Source: CAZJHX01 sp964545715 (GTDB lineage: Bacteria > Myxococcota_A > UBA9042 > GCA-2863065). Taken from it: a DNA stretch of 40,877 nucleotides. Below the pieces are notes generated by a model that saw nothing but the letters and a program-made list of their open reading frames with translations, was not told where the DNA came from and did no database searches. Position 1 is the stretch's first letter; each line of letters opens with the position of its first letter. The stretch is from positions 1 to 40,877 of the forward strand of contig CAZJHX010000096.1 in NCBI GenBank assembly GCA_964545715.1, written 5' to 3'. This document shows positions 26,489 through 33,986 of the stretch, in pieces. A program made the position numbers and the translations under genes.

Positions 26489-27112
26489 TCAGGGAGAGTC
26501 TAGCAGTCCGCGAAGACGAGATGGGCTGACGCGGTCGATAGGTTTGCCGTCGATGCTGCTGCGCCCCACCTTTCGTCGCTCACCGGGCGGGTAGACCGAC
26601 AGCTCGACCGGGAAGCCCGCGCGCTCCAGATGCAGATGCAGAAACTCCCGAAAGGAGTCGCCCACGCGGATAAGGACGTGCTCGGACTCAAACGGCCAAC
26701 GTAGCGTGTCCAGCACCGCGATCAGCTCGTCGGGATCGTCGACAAAGACGTGCAGATCGATGTCGCTGCCCTTGTGCACGAAACCGGACGCAACGGAGCC
26801 GATGAGGCGTGGGTGGAAGTCGGCCAGCGTGTCCATGACCTCGAGCGCGCACTGTCGCATCGCGCGCAGCCGGATGTCGCAGGCAGGGCCCTCTCGACGT
26901 CGCGCCAGGGCCAGCAGCGCGGCCCGGATCTCGCCGTTGGAGGGCAGATCCGCCGGCCGAAAGCGAAGGCGGCGGGAGGCCTTGCGTCCGAAGCAGGCGT
27001 TGGCGGCCAGACGCTTGGCGTCGTAGTACTGCCCAACGCCGCCGTCGTACATGAGGCGGGCCGCATGGCGGGCGATCTCGGTGCGGCGCCGGGCGGCGCG
27101 TGAGCCTCTCAT
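26489..27112 (-). CDS. Nucleotidyltransferase domain protein (MNT-like)
   Basis: 207 residues from the ATG at 27112, overlapping the preceding small gene by 4 bp. The core motif is IGSVASGFVHKGSDIDLHVF (G105-S106, then D117 and D119), with the third acid probably E170 in PVELSVYPP. This is the minimal Pol-beta nucleotidyltransferase pattern. The N-terminus has a conserved-looking EIARHAARLMYDGGVGQYYD. Substrate unknown. It is the third gene of an HD / sigma-4-like / nucleotidyltransferase set, in which HD and nucleotidyltransferase functions, fused in CCA-adding enzymes, are on separate proteins. Confidence 0.85.
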   Translation of the reverse strand: MRGSRAARRRTEIARHAARLMYDGGVGQYYDAKRLAANACFGRKASRRLRFRPADLPSNGEIRAALLALARRREGPACDIRLRAMRQCALEVMDTLADFHPRLIGSVASGFVHKGSDIDLHVFVDDPDELIAVLDTLRWPFESEHVLIRVGDSFREFLHLHLERAGFPVELSVYPPGERRKVGRSSIDGKPIDRVSPSRLRGLLDSP

Positions 27113-27336
27113 GGCGCCGCCAGGGCCTTGCGCAACCGCGCGATCGCCCCCCCGATGATCCTGCCGTTGCGGCGGACGCCGAACAGGCGCTTGGAGACGA
27201 CCTGCTGACTGACGCCCAGGTGCGCCGCGATCTCCTGCTGGGTCAGCCCGTCAAAGAAGTACAGCCGCACCACGTCGCGTTGTTTTGCGGTGAGCCTGCG
27301 TATGGCGCCGTGCAGCGCCTCGTGATCACAAGACAT
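27109..27336 (-). CDS. Small HTH protein resembling sigma-70 region 4
   Basis: 75 residues. It reads RRLTAKQRDVVRLYFFDGLT followed by the helix-turn-helix QQEIAAHLGVSQQVVSKRLFG, which is a stand-alone region 4-like fold without region 2. It overlaps the HD gene upstream by 11 bp and the nucleotidyltransferase gene downstream by 4 bp. Such short proteins may act as DNA-binding regulators of their own operon or adaptors to RNA polymerase. Confidence 0.85.
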   Translation of the reverse strand: MSCDHEALHGAIRRLTAKQRDVVRLYFFDGLTQQEIAAHLGVSQQVVSKRLFGVRRNGRIIGGAIARLRKALAAP

Positions 27337-27775
27337 CTCCCGTGTACGCGCAGTGCGTCATGGCGATGGCCACGGCTTCGCCAGGGGAGCGGACGGCCGC
27401 GTCAGGGTCACGACCCGCCACGTCCCAGCGGCGAAGCTGCTCCAGATCCAGCAGGCGCTGCGTCCCGCGCAAACGCCGGCGCGTTCGTTGTGGGCGCCGC
27501 AGCAGGTCGAGATGATGCGCCACGAGCCACTGCACCCGCGGTGACACCACGTTTTGGAGCAGCCGGGCGCCGATTTGATCGTGGTCTCGCCCGCCCCGCG
27601 CCTTGCCCACGTCGTGCAGCAGCGCAGCCGCCCACAGCTCGCGGTCCGAGGTCTCGCACAGCGCGTGCTCCAGCACCTGAAGCGAGTGAAAGAGCGCGTC
27701 GCCCTCGGGGTGATAAACGGGGTCCTGGGGCACGCCGTCCAGGTCGTAGAGCAGATCCAGCAGGTAATGTCGCAT
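27326..27775 (-). CDS. HD-domain phosphohydrolase-like protein
   Basis: 149 residues from the ATG at 27775 (weak ribosome binding site). HD motifs: H22 in YHPEGDALFHSLQVLEHA, the central LLHDVGKA (H54-D55), and D64/H65 nearby. The arrangement FHSLQVLEHAL then AALLHDVGKA then DHDQIGARLL resembles the HD part of bacterial tRNA CCA-adding and poly(A) enzymes. It would hydrolyse a phosphate ester, possibly of RNA or nucleotides. First gene of the three-gene set with the HTH and nucleotidyltransferase genes. Confidence 0.87.
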   Translation of the reverse strand: MRHYLLDLLYDLDGVPQDPVYHPEGDALFHSLQVLEHALCETSDRELWAAALLHDVGKARGGRDHDQIGARLLQNVVSPRVQWLVAHHLDLLRRPQRTRRRLRGTQRLLDLEQLRRWDVAGRDPDAAVRSPGEAVAIAMTHCAYTGDVL

Positions 27776-27841
27776 GGGTCGAGCAGGGCCCGCACGTGTT
27801 CGATGCGCGTTTGTGGCCGCTTACTTAAAGGAGAGTCTACA

Positions 27842-27855
27842 CCCACTTTGGTGGG
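27842..27855 (-). terminator. Short hairpin after the subtilase gene
   Basis: CCCAC-TTTG-GTGGG forms a 5-bp stem with a 4-base loop, about 10 bases past the minus-strand stop at 27865. It could end the ABC/subtilase transcript before the HD gene set. The stem is short and no long T tract follows, so this is tentative. Confidence 0.35.
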
Positions 27856-27864
27856 CGGGGCCGA

Positions 27865-29370
27865 TTAACGCAGGACGGCCTGCAGCGCCTTCTCCATATT
27901 GATGGAGCGGCCGACACGATTGGCGTTGGCGCCGTCGGTGCCCGTGACGACCAGGATCTCGTAGGCGTCGGCGGCCGACAGATCCGGGCGCAGCGAGCGC
28001 ATCACGCCCAGCAGTCCGGCGACCAGCGGCGTGGCCATGGATGTGCCGGACATGGAGACGTAGAGGCCGCCGGGCTTCAAGGAGAGGATGCCCACGCCCG
28101 GGGCCGCGATGGGGCGAGCCAGCGTGGTGTTGGTGTTGGAGAAGCTCGCCTTGCCGCCGTTGCGGCCGAGCGCGGCGACGGTGATGACGCCTGGGACGTT
28201 GGCCGGGGAGTGGATGGCGGCGTCCTGGCCGGAGTTGCCCGCGGCGGCGACCACGATGGCGCCCTTGCTCATGGCGTATTGAACGGCCTCCACGTAGACG
28301 GTGGGCGGCTGTGGGTGGCGGCCGCCCAGCGACATGGAGATGACGTCGGCGCCATCTTCTGCCGCGTCGATGATGGCCTGGGCGATGGTCTCGATGGTGC
28401 CGCGACCGCGGGGGCTGAGGGCGGCATAGCTGGTGATGCGCACGTAGCGGCCGCCGATGTTTAGCGACGCCATGCCCAGCTTGTTGTTGGCGACCGCGCC
28501 CGCCACGCCCGCGCAGTGGGTGCCGTGGCCGTGGCCGTCGTTATCTGCGGGGCTGGCCTTGAAGACCTGCACGATGTCCTCGTGGGTGGCGTCCACGCCG
28601 GTGTCCAGGATGGCGACCGTGGCGATGCGCTGCGGTTTGTTGGAGTACAGCATGTGGATCGCGTCGTGCCCGGCGGCTTTGGCCAGGCCCCACTGCGCGG
28701 CCAGCTCGGGGTCGTTGGTGACCTTTCGCTTGAGAGGCGTCACCGTGCGCTCGCCGACCAGCTCGGGGCCCAACTGGACCGGAGCGTTGGCCTCCGCGCT
28801 GTCCACGTTCTCGGTGTCGGCGCGCAGGGCGCTGGTCAGGGCCTCGGCGTGGGCGCTGGGGCAACGGATGATGAAGAACTGGGCCAGATCCTCGTCCTCC
28901 GACATGTCCACGTTGGGGAAGGCGCGCTCGTAGGTGGCGTCGTGCGCGTCCAGGATGTCCTTCAGCTCGGCGATCGTGTCGTCGGGGCCCAGCTCTACCA
29001 ACAGCTCGGCGGTGTGGCCGGAGTCGGTGCCGAAGGGGAAGGCGGCCCGGTAGGTCCAGCCCAGCCAGACGGCTAGAAAGAGGGCGGCCACCAGGTAGGT
29101 TCGCTTAGCCGGGGTGTACTCGGCCTGGCGATACATGGCGCCGATGAAGAGGCCGATGCCGGTGTCGCGGCAGACGGCGACGGTGTTGACCAGGAAGCCG
29201 TCGTCGCCCAGCCAATAGCGCAGCGCGATGGCGGACAGCCAGAAGACCCAGGCCTTGCCGGTCGGCTTTTTGCCGGCGAATTTGTGCTTGTGAATCGCCG
29301 TGCCCGCATGGAGGACGAAGGCCACGACCGAGAGGCCGGCTGTGAGCCAGTCGAGGCCGGAGAAGCTCAT
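27865..29370 (-). CDS. Membrane-anchored subtilisin-like serine protease (S8)
   Basis: 501 residues from the ATG at 29370, overlapping the stop of the small gene upstream as ATGA. The N-terminal 110 residues contain three or four membrane helices (LTAGLSVVAFVLHAG, FWLSAIALRYWLG, NTVAVCRDTGIGLFIGAMY, YLVAALFLAVWLGWTY). A propeptide-like region (about 120-200) follows. The catalytic triad is D256 (VAILDTGVD), H285 (GHGTHCAGV) and S444 (SGTSMATPLVAG), with oxyanion N379 (AAAGNSG). All are intact, so it should be an active peptidase in the periplasm or outside, tethered to the inner membrane. The polytopic anchor is unusual for subtilases. It is the last gene of the ABC transporter run. Confidence 0.93.
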   Translation of the reverse strand: MSFSGLDWLTAGLSVVAFVLHAGTAIHKHKFAGKKPTGKAWVFWLSAIALRYWLGDDGFLVNTVAVCRDTGIGLFIGAMYRQAEYTPAKRTYLVAALFLAVWLGWTYRAAFPFGTDSGHTAELLVELGPDDTIAELKDILDAHDATYERAFPNVDMSEDEDLAQFFIIRCPSAHAEALTSALRADTENVDSAEANAPVQLGPELVGERTVTPLKRKVTNDPELAAQWGLAKAAGHDAIHMLYSNKPQRIATVAILDTGVDATHEDIVQVFKASPADNDGHGHGTHCAGVAGAVANNKLGMASLNIGGRYVRITSYAALSPRGRGTIETIAQAIIDAAEDGADVISMSLGGRHPQPPTVYVEAVQYAMSKGAIVVAAAGNSGQDAAIHSPANVPGVITVAALGRNGGKASFSNTNTTLARPIAAPGVGILSLKPGGLYVSMSGTSMATPLVAGLLGVMRSLRPDLSAADAYEILVVTGTDGANANRVGRSINMEKALQAVLR

Positions 29371-29588
29371 GGAGTGTCCAGCACCTGGATCTCCAGGATG
29401 TCGACCTCGGTGCCCCACATGCGCAGCGACATGCCGTCAAAGATCTCGATGGTGGCCTGGACGCGCAGGCCCTCCACCTGGAAGGCCGTGTCCAGCGCGT
29501 CGGGACAGTATTTGACCTCGTCGTCGCCCAGGATGCCCCAGAAGCCGCCTTCGAGGTCCTGATAGGCGATGGTGCCCGTGATCTTCAT
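29367..29588 (-). CDS. Small unknown protein coupled to the subtilase
   Basis: 73 residues from the ATG at 29588, with AGGGGA six bases upstream. It reads as an all-beta small barrel: KITGTIAYQDLEGGFWGILG, a central FQVEGLRVQATIEIF, and SLRMWGTEVDILEIQVLD. There is no signal peptide. The pattern EGGFWGIxGDD and GLRVxxxxxxxxxxxxMWGT resembles, from memory, a small uncharacterised bacterial family. It overlaps the subtilase start by 4 bp and begins 8 bp after the permease gene; it could be an inhibitor or chaperone of the protease, but it lacks an export signal. Confidence 0.75.
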   Translation of the reverse strand: MKITGTIAYQDLEGGFWGILGDDEVKYCPDALDTAFQVEGLRVQATIEIFDGMSLRMWGTEVDILEIQVLDTP

Positions 29589-29596
29589 GGTGTCCC

Positions 29597-30442
29597 CTAT
29601 TTGACGGCGCCCGACGTCAGGCCGTGGATGAATTCGCGCTGCAACATGAGGAACAGGACCATGACCGGCGCGATGGACACAAGGGTGCCGGCCATTTGCA
29701 GCCCCATGTCCTGGCTGTAGACGCCCTTGAGTTGAACGATCGCGACGGCGAGCGGCAGCTTCTCAGGCGTCTGCAAGATAACCTGAGGCCACACGAAGCT
29801 GTTCCATGTTCCTAAGAAAACGATGAGCATGAAGGCGCCCATCATGGGGCGGACCAGCGGCAGGACGATGCGAAAGAAGAGGCCAAACTCGCTGCAGCCG
29901 TCGATGCGGCCGGCGTCCAACAGGTCCTTGGGGATGGTGTTGAGCATGGACTGGCGAAAGAGGAAGACGCCGAACGCGGAGCCGCAGGCGGGGAGGATGA
30001 GCGCCGTCCAGGTGTCGAGCAGGCCCAGGCGAAAGAGCCACAGGTAGCCGGGGGCCAGAAGCAGGGGCGGGGGGAGCAACAGCGCGGCCAGAACGACGCC
30101 GGTGACGACGCGCCGGCCCTTGAATTGGAAGCGCGCGAGCGCGTAGCCGCCCATGGCGCTGCACAGTGTGCACAGGATGCTGGTGGTGGATGCCAGAAAG
30201 ACCGAGTTGATGACGTGGCGGCCGAAGTCCAGCTCAAAGAAGAGGTGCCGGAAGTTGTCGAGGCTGAGCTTGCCCCAGCCCACGCCGAAGAGGCCGTCGC
30301 CGGGGGGGAGAAACGAGGACTCGTAGAAGACGTCCTTGGTCTTGAAGGCGCCGGCGACCAGGTAGAGAAACGGCAGCAACGTGATGAGCGCGCCCGCGAG
30401 CAGGCCGACGAAGAGGATGGGCTGGAGGGTGCGCCTGGTCAT
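29597..30442 (-). CDS. ABC sugar importer permease, MalG-like
   Basis: 281 residues from the ATG at 30442, sharing one base with the stop of the upstream permease gene. Six membrane helices are visible, with the EAA loop GRIDGCSEFGLFFRIVLPLV that docks the ATPase. The ending FIHGLTSGAVK is the classic MalG-family C-terminus. It works with the MalF-like protein and the binding protein in carbohydrate uptake. Confidence 0.95.
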   Translation of the reverse strand: MTRRTLQPILFVGLLAGALITLLPFLYLVAGAFKTKDVFYESSFLPPGDGLFGVGWGKLSLDNFRHLFFELDFGRHVINSVFLASTTSILCTLCSAMGGYALARFQFKGRRVVTGVVLAALLLPPPLLLAPGYLWLFRLGLLDTWTALILPACGSAFGVFLFRQSMLNTIPKDLLDAGRIDGCSEFGLFFRIVLPLVRPMMGAFMLIVFLGTWNSFVWPQVILQTPEKLPLAVAIVQLKGVYSQDMGLQMAGTLVSIAPVMVLFLMLQREFIHGLTSGAVK

Positions 30443-31314
30443 CAGGCCTCCGCGCCGCGATCAAGGGTGCGCTGGACCATGGTGACGGCGACCAGCATGA
30501 GGGCCAGCATCCAGCCGATGGCGCTGGCGTACCCGAGGTCGCCGGTCTCGAAGCCGGTCTGGTAGAGGTACGTGACGATGAAGAGGCCCGCGTTTTCGGG
30601 GCCGGGGGACTCGTCGAACAGGACCCACGCCATCTCGAAGAACTGCGCGCTGCCGATGATGGCGGTCAGGACGACAAAGCCGAGGACCGGGCGGATGGCC
30701 GGGATGGTGACATGGCGAAAGCGCTGCCAGGCGTTGGCGCCGTCGAGGGTGGCCGCCTCCATGAGGGTCTTGTCGACGGTTTGGAGGGCGGCGAGCAGCA
30801 GCACCATGTTGAAGCCGACCCACATCCACAGGGTGGCGATGACCAGGGCGGCCATCGTGTACTCGGTGAGCCAGGGGAACTCGGGGTTCCAGGCGGCGAA
30901 GAGGCCGGCCAGGGCGGTGTTGACCAGGCCGGTGCGCTGCTCAAAGAGGGCGGCAAAGACCATGGCGACGAAGACGGTGCCGACCAGCTGAGGCGAGAAG
31001 AAGATGAGGCGCAGGACGCCGCGGGCGGGCAGGGTCGGGCGGTCGAGGGCCAGCGCCAGCAAGAGGGCCAGCGGCACCTGGATGACGACGGCCGCCAGGG
31101 TGAAGACGACGGTGTTGCCCAGGGCGGTCCAGAAGAGGGGATCGCTGAGCATGAAGGTGAAGTTGTCCAGGCCGATGTAGACGGTGGCGTCGGGGCCGAA
31201 GGTCTGGTGGCTGGCCAAAAACAGCGAGTCGATGAGCGGGATGAGCGTGAAGACCCCGAACGTGAGCAGAAACGGGGAGAGAAAGAGCCAGGGCGCCAGC
31301 GCGGTGCGGTTCAT
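30442..31314 (-). CDS. ABC sugar importer permease, MalF-like
   Basis: 290 residues from the ATG at 31314, which overlaps the end of the binding-protein gene as ATGA. It shows the MalF/UgpA pattern: WLFLSPFLLTFGVFTLIPLI at the N-terminus, six helices, GLDNFTFMLSDPLFWTALGN, and the EAA loop EAATLDGANAWQRFRHVTIP. It forms the membrane channel with the MalG-like protein. No ATPase gene is seen in the window, so the transporter probably borrows a shared MsmX/MalK-type ATPase encoded elsewhere. Confidence 0.95.
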   Translation of the reverse strand: MNRTALAPWLFLSPFLLTFGVFTLIPLIDSLFLASHQTFGPDATVYIGLDNFTFMLSDPLFWTALGNTVVFTLAAVVIQVPLALLLALALDRPTLPARGVLRLIFFSPQLVGTVFVAMVFAALFEQRTGLVNTALAGLFAAWNPEFPWLTEYTMAALVIATLWMWVGFNMVLLLAALQTVDKTLMEAATLDGANAWQRFRHVTIPAIRPVLGFVVLTAIIGSAQFFEMAWVLFDESPGPENAGLFIVTYLYQTGFETGDLGYASAIGWMLALMLVAVTMVQRTLDRGAEA

Positions 31315-32681
31315 GGCGTCTCCGCGAAGACGTTTCTGGAGATCTGTTTGACGATCTGGTCCTGGGCGGCATCTAGACGTGTGCGCAGCTCGGCCTCCAG
31401 GGCGTCGGGGGCGTAGACGCGGTTGGTCTCGGCCCAGCGGCGCATGGAGGTCATCGTGTCTTTGAGGCGGGCGCGGGCGAACGTGATGAAGGGCGATGGG
31501 ACGCGGATTGGGATGTCGCCGGCCTGGGCGATGTACATGGCGCCTTTGCGCTGGTTGGAGAAGTACGGGTCGGGGCGGTGGAAGACCTCGTCGGTCCAGA
31601 AGCGCTTGATGGGGGTGATGATGTCGGCGACTTGATACAGCTTGTGGGCGATGTCGCGTGAGAAGTAGAGGGCTTTGCCGAGCTCCCAGGCGGCCTCGAA
31701 GTTTTCGGAGGTCTTTGGGAAGCCGAGCATGGTGCCGCCCCAGACGCTGGTGCGCCGGCCGCCGGGCTCCCAGGCGGGCAGGGGCATGAGCTTCATTTTG
31801 CCGTGGAGCTGGGGGAAGTCCTGGCGGTAGACGCCGCACATCCAGTCGGGCATGACGGCGGCGAGGACGTAGCCGCTGATCTTGAGCTGGTTGCCGGCGG
31901 CGTTGAAGGCCTTTGCCTGGGCGGTGACGCGGTCGGGGCCGACCATCCAGGAGAGGATCTGGGCCAGGACGCGGGCGTTGTGGTCGGAGTTCAGGACAGG
32001 GCGGAGCTGGGCGTCGAAGAGGCGACCGCCGGCCTGGCGGAGGATGAGCTCGACCTCTTCGATTTGGCTGGGCCACAGGGCCAGGGCGTAGCGGTCGATG
32101 CGGTTGTCGCCGTCCAGGTCGACCTGCAGCGGGCGGATGAGGTCGAAGAACTCGGCCCAGGTGCGCGCTTTGGAGAGGTCGATGCCGGCCGCCTCGGTGA
32201 TGTCCGCGCGGTAGCCGAGGAGCACGGGGTGGACGTCGTGGGGGATGCCGAAGATGTGGCCCTGGATGGTCCAGGGGGAGAGGCTCGCGGGGACCAGCTG
32301 GTCGAGGAGGCCCTCGGTTTTGAGGCGGCCGGTGAGGTCGCGAAACCCGACGGACTCCAGAGGGCCCGCGAAGGCGCGGGGGGCGCTGGCCAGCTCGACC
32401 TCTAAGACGTCGGCGACGGGGACGCCCGAGAAGAAGGACGCCAGCATGCGGCGCTCCAGCGCCTTGGCGGAGACCAATGAGAGGGTGACTGCGGGGTCGT
32501 GGTCCTGGTTCCACTCGTCGATGAGCGGCTCGTAGAGGGCATGGTGGGTGCGACCGAAAACCCACATCTGAACGCCGTCGGTTGAGGCCGAGTTTGTAAA
32601 GGCCACGGCCAAACTTGACAAGATTGACAAACCGACGACGCACCAGGCGCCGGGAGACAAAACGTTGGATAGCGCTTGCAC
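31311..32681 (-). CDS. Extracellular sugar-binding protein of the ABC importer
   Basis: 456 residues from a GTG at 32681 (weak ribosome binding site). An N-terminal hydrophobic segment (WCVVGLSILSSLAVAF) without a lipobox Cys serves as signal or membrane anchor. The body matches family 1 binding proteins: MWVFGRTHHALYEPLIDEWN, GIPHDVHPVLLGYRADI, LSKARTWAEFFDLIRPLQ, WGGTMLGFPKTSENFEAAWE. It captures a carbohydrate outside the membrane. First gene of the operon; the 231-bp AT-rich space upstream is shared with the divergent choice-of-anchor A gene and probably holds the control region. Confidence 0.92.
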   Translation of the reverse strand: MQALSNVLSPGAWCVVGLSILSSLAVAFTNSASTDGVQMWVFGRTHHALYEPLIDEWNQDHDPAVTLSLVSAKALERRMLASFFSGVPVADVLEVELASAPRAFAGPLESVGFRDLTGRLKTEGLLDQLVPASLSPWTIQGHIFGIPHDVHPVLLGYRADITEAAGIDLSKARTWAEFFDLIRPLQVDLDGDNRIDRYALALWPSQIEEVELILRQAGGRLFDAQLRPVLNSDHNARVLAQILSWMVGPDRVTAQAKAFNAAGNQLKISGYVLAAVMPDWMCGVYRQDFPQLHGKMKLMPLPAWEPGGRRTSVWGGTMLGFPKTSENFEAAWELGKALYFSRDIAHKLYQVADIITPIKRFWTDEVFHRPDPYFSNQRKGAMYIAQAGDIPIRVPSPFITFARARLKDTMTSMRRWAETNRVYAPDALEAELRTRLDAAQDQIVKQISRNVFAETP

Positions 32682-32721
32682 GTGCGCCGATCAGGCTATC
32701 GCGCTCTACCGTATGTTGTAA

Positions 32722-32786
32722 TTTTTTAGGCGCGTTATGTAAAAAACCGCGTGACGCGTTGTAAAGTTTGTGGCATACACTTTACA
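32722..32786. promoter_or_regulatory. AT-rich divergent control region with two inverted repeats
   Basis: In an otherwise GC-rich window this stretch holds TTTTTTA (32722-32728) facing TAAAAAA (32740-32746), and TGTAAAGT (32760-32767) facing ACTTTACA (32779-32786), each pair with an 11-base spacer. It lies between the divergent sugar-transporter operon (start 32681) and the choice-of-anchor A gene (start 32913). The sites look like operators for a dimeric regulator; no clear -35/-10 pair could be fixed by eye. No gene is seen in 32682-32912. Confidence 0.5.
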
Positions 32787-32912
32787 CAGGACGCGTTGAG
32801 AATCAGCGCTCCCATGAGCTGTTTGGTCGCCCCGGTTGTGAGGACTTTCGGGCGCGACCTGGTTGAGGATGGATTCGCCCGCAGGATGTCGGCGCGGATC
32901 CAGGGGGTAAAA

Positions 32913-33884
32913 ATGAGCAGGCTGTATCTGGCGCTAGCCATCACGGCAGTGGTGTGCGCGCCGACCGGTTGTGCGGACACGGGTCCGCTTCCTTATGAAG
33001 GTCCAGAAGCTGAGTTGGATTTGGTCACCGCGCCGAAGGTCTCCGATTGGGAGCCCAAGGGTGCTGACAAGAAGCCCGGGACCGATAACGGGCACTCCGA
33101 TCCCATGGACAAGCCCAAGGCGTCCGGCACCAGCGATCTGCTGGATGCGCAGGACTTCAACGTCTTTGTGTTTTCGGACTATTGGGATGGGCACCATGTG
33201 GGCGGCCGCGTGGCTTGTGGCGGGACGCTGGCCATGACGCGCTTTGGCATCGGGCACGGCGTGGATGGCGGTCCGGTGGTTATCGCGCGCGGGCTGGAGT
33301 TGAGCCAGGGGACCATCTATGGGCACGCGATGTTCTCGCACTATCGCGCGGTCGAAGAGACGGTGGACTTTCAGTCGGGCGGGGAGTTGCAGAAGGCCGC
33401 GCCGATCAACTGGCACCAGGCCAAGTGGCGGATGAAGACGATGTCGGCTGCGATGACGGACCTGAACACCAACTGCGAGACCGAGGTGACCGAGGCGGGC
33501 GAGTGGAACCAGATCGCGCTGCGCGGCAAGCACAAGTACCTGAACGTGTTCCATGTGACCGCGGATGACCTGTCTGAGTCCAAAGGCGTGACCATCGACT
33601 GTCCCAAGGGATCGACGGTGGTGGTGAACGTGAGCGGCGACTACGCGACCATGAACAACTTTGCGTTCTGGGTGCAGGGCACCGTGCACACGAACGTGAT
33701 CTACAACTTCTATGAGGCGGAGCAGCTGGACATCTACGGGATCGAGGTCCTGGGGTCCGTGATCGCGCCCAAAGCCAACGTCTGGTTCTGCAATGGCCAG
33801 ATGCGCGGCACGCTCATCTCCCGTGGTCTCGAAGGGGACGGGGAGTTCCACAATCATCCGTTCACGGGCTCGTTGCCCTGGTAG
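32913..33884 (+). CDS. Lipoprotein with choice-of-anchor A domain
   Basis: 323 residues from the ATG at 32913, with AGGGGG eight bases upstream; an upstream in-frame start at 32751 lacks a site and a signal peptide. The lipobox is PTGC (Cys20), then an acidic linker. From about residue 75 the choice-of-anchor A domain reads DFNVFVFSDYWDG, GGRVACGGTLAM, SQGTIYGHAMFS, KYLNVFHVTADDL, GSTVVVNVSGDYATMNNFAF, GSVIAPKANVWFCNGQMRG and FHNHPF near the end. This module occurs in surface-anchored bacterial proteins and is a paralogue of the one in the large gene at 36754-40877. Probably a surface or matrix protein. Confidence 0.9.
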   Translation: MSRLYLALAITAVVCAPTGCADTGPLPYEGPEAELDLVTAPKVSDWEPKGADKKPGTDNGHSDPMDKPKASGTSDLLDAQDFNVFVFSDYWDGHHVGGRVACGGTLAMTRFGIGHGVDGGPVVIARGLELSQGTIYGHAMFSHYRAVEETVDFQSGGELQKAAPINWHQAKWRMKTMSAAMTDLNTNCETEVTEAGEWNQIALRGKHKYLNVFHVTADDLSESKGVTIDCPKGSTVVVNVSGDYATMNNFAFWVQGTVHTNVIYNFYEAEQLDIYGIEVLGSVIAPKANVWFCNGQMRGTLISRGLEGDGEFHNHPFTGSLPW

Positions 33885-33986
33885 GGGGACACCTCTAGCG
33901 GCGCGCACCCCCGAACAAGGTCTTCCTCAACAACGGACCGAGTTCTCCCGCGCGCTTTTCAGGGCGACGGGCCCGTGTTCGGGCGC

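Noticed and set aside
33971..33984. GCCCG-TGTT-CGGGC hairpin between convergent genes
   Set aside because: Stem of five with no T tract; too weak to call a terminator in sequence this GC-rich.
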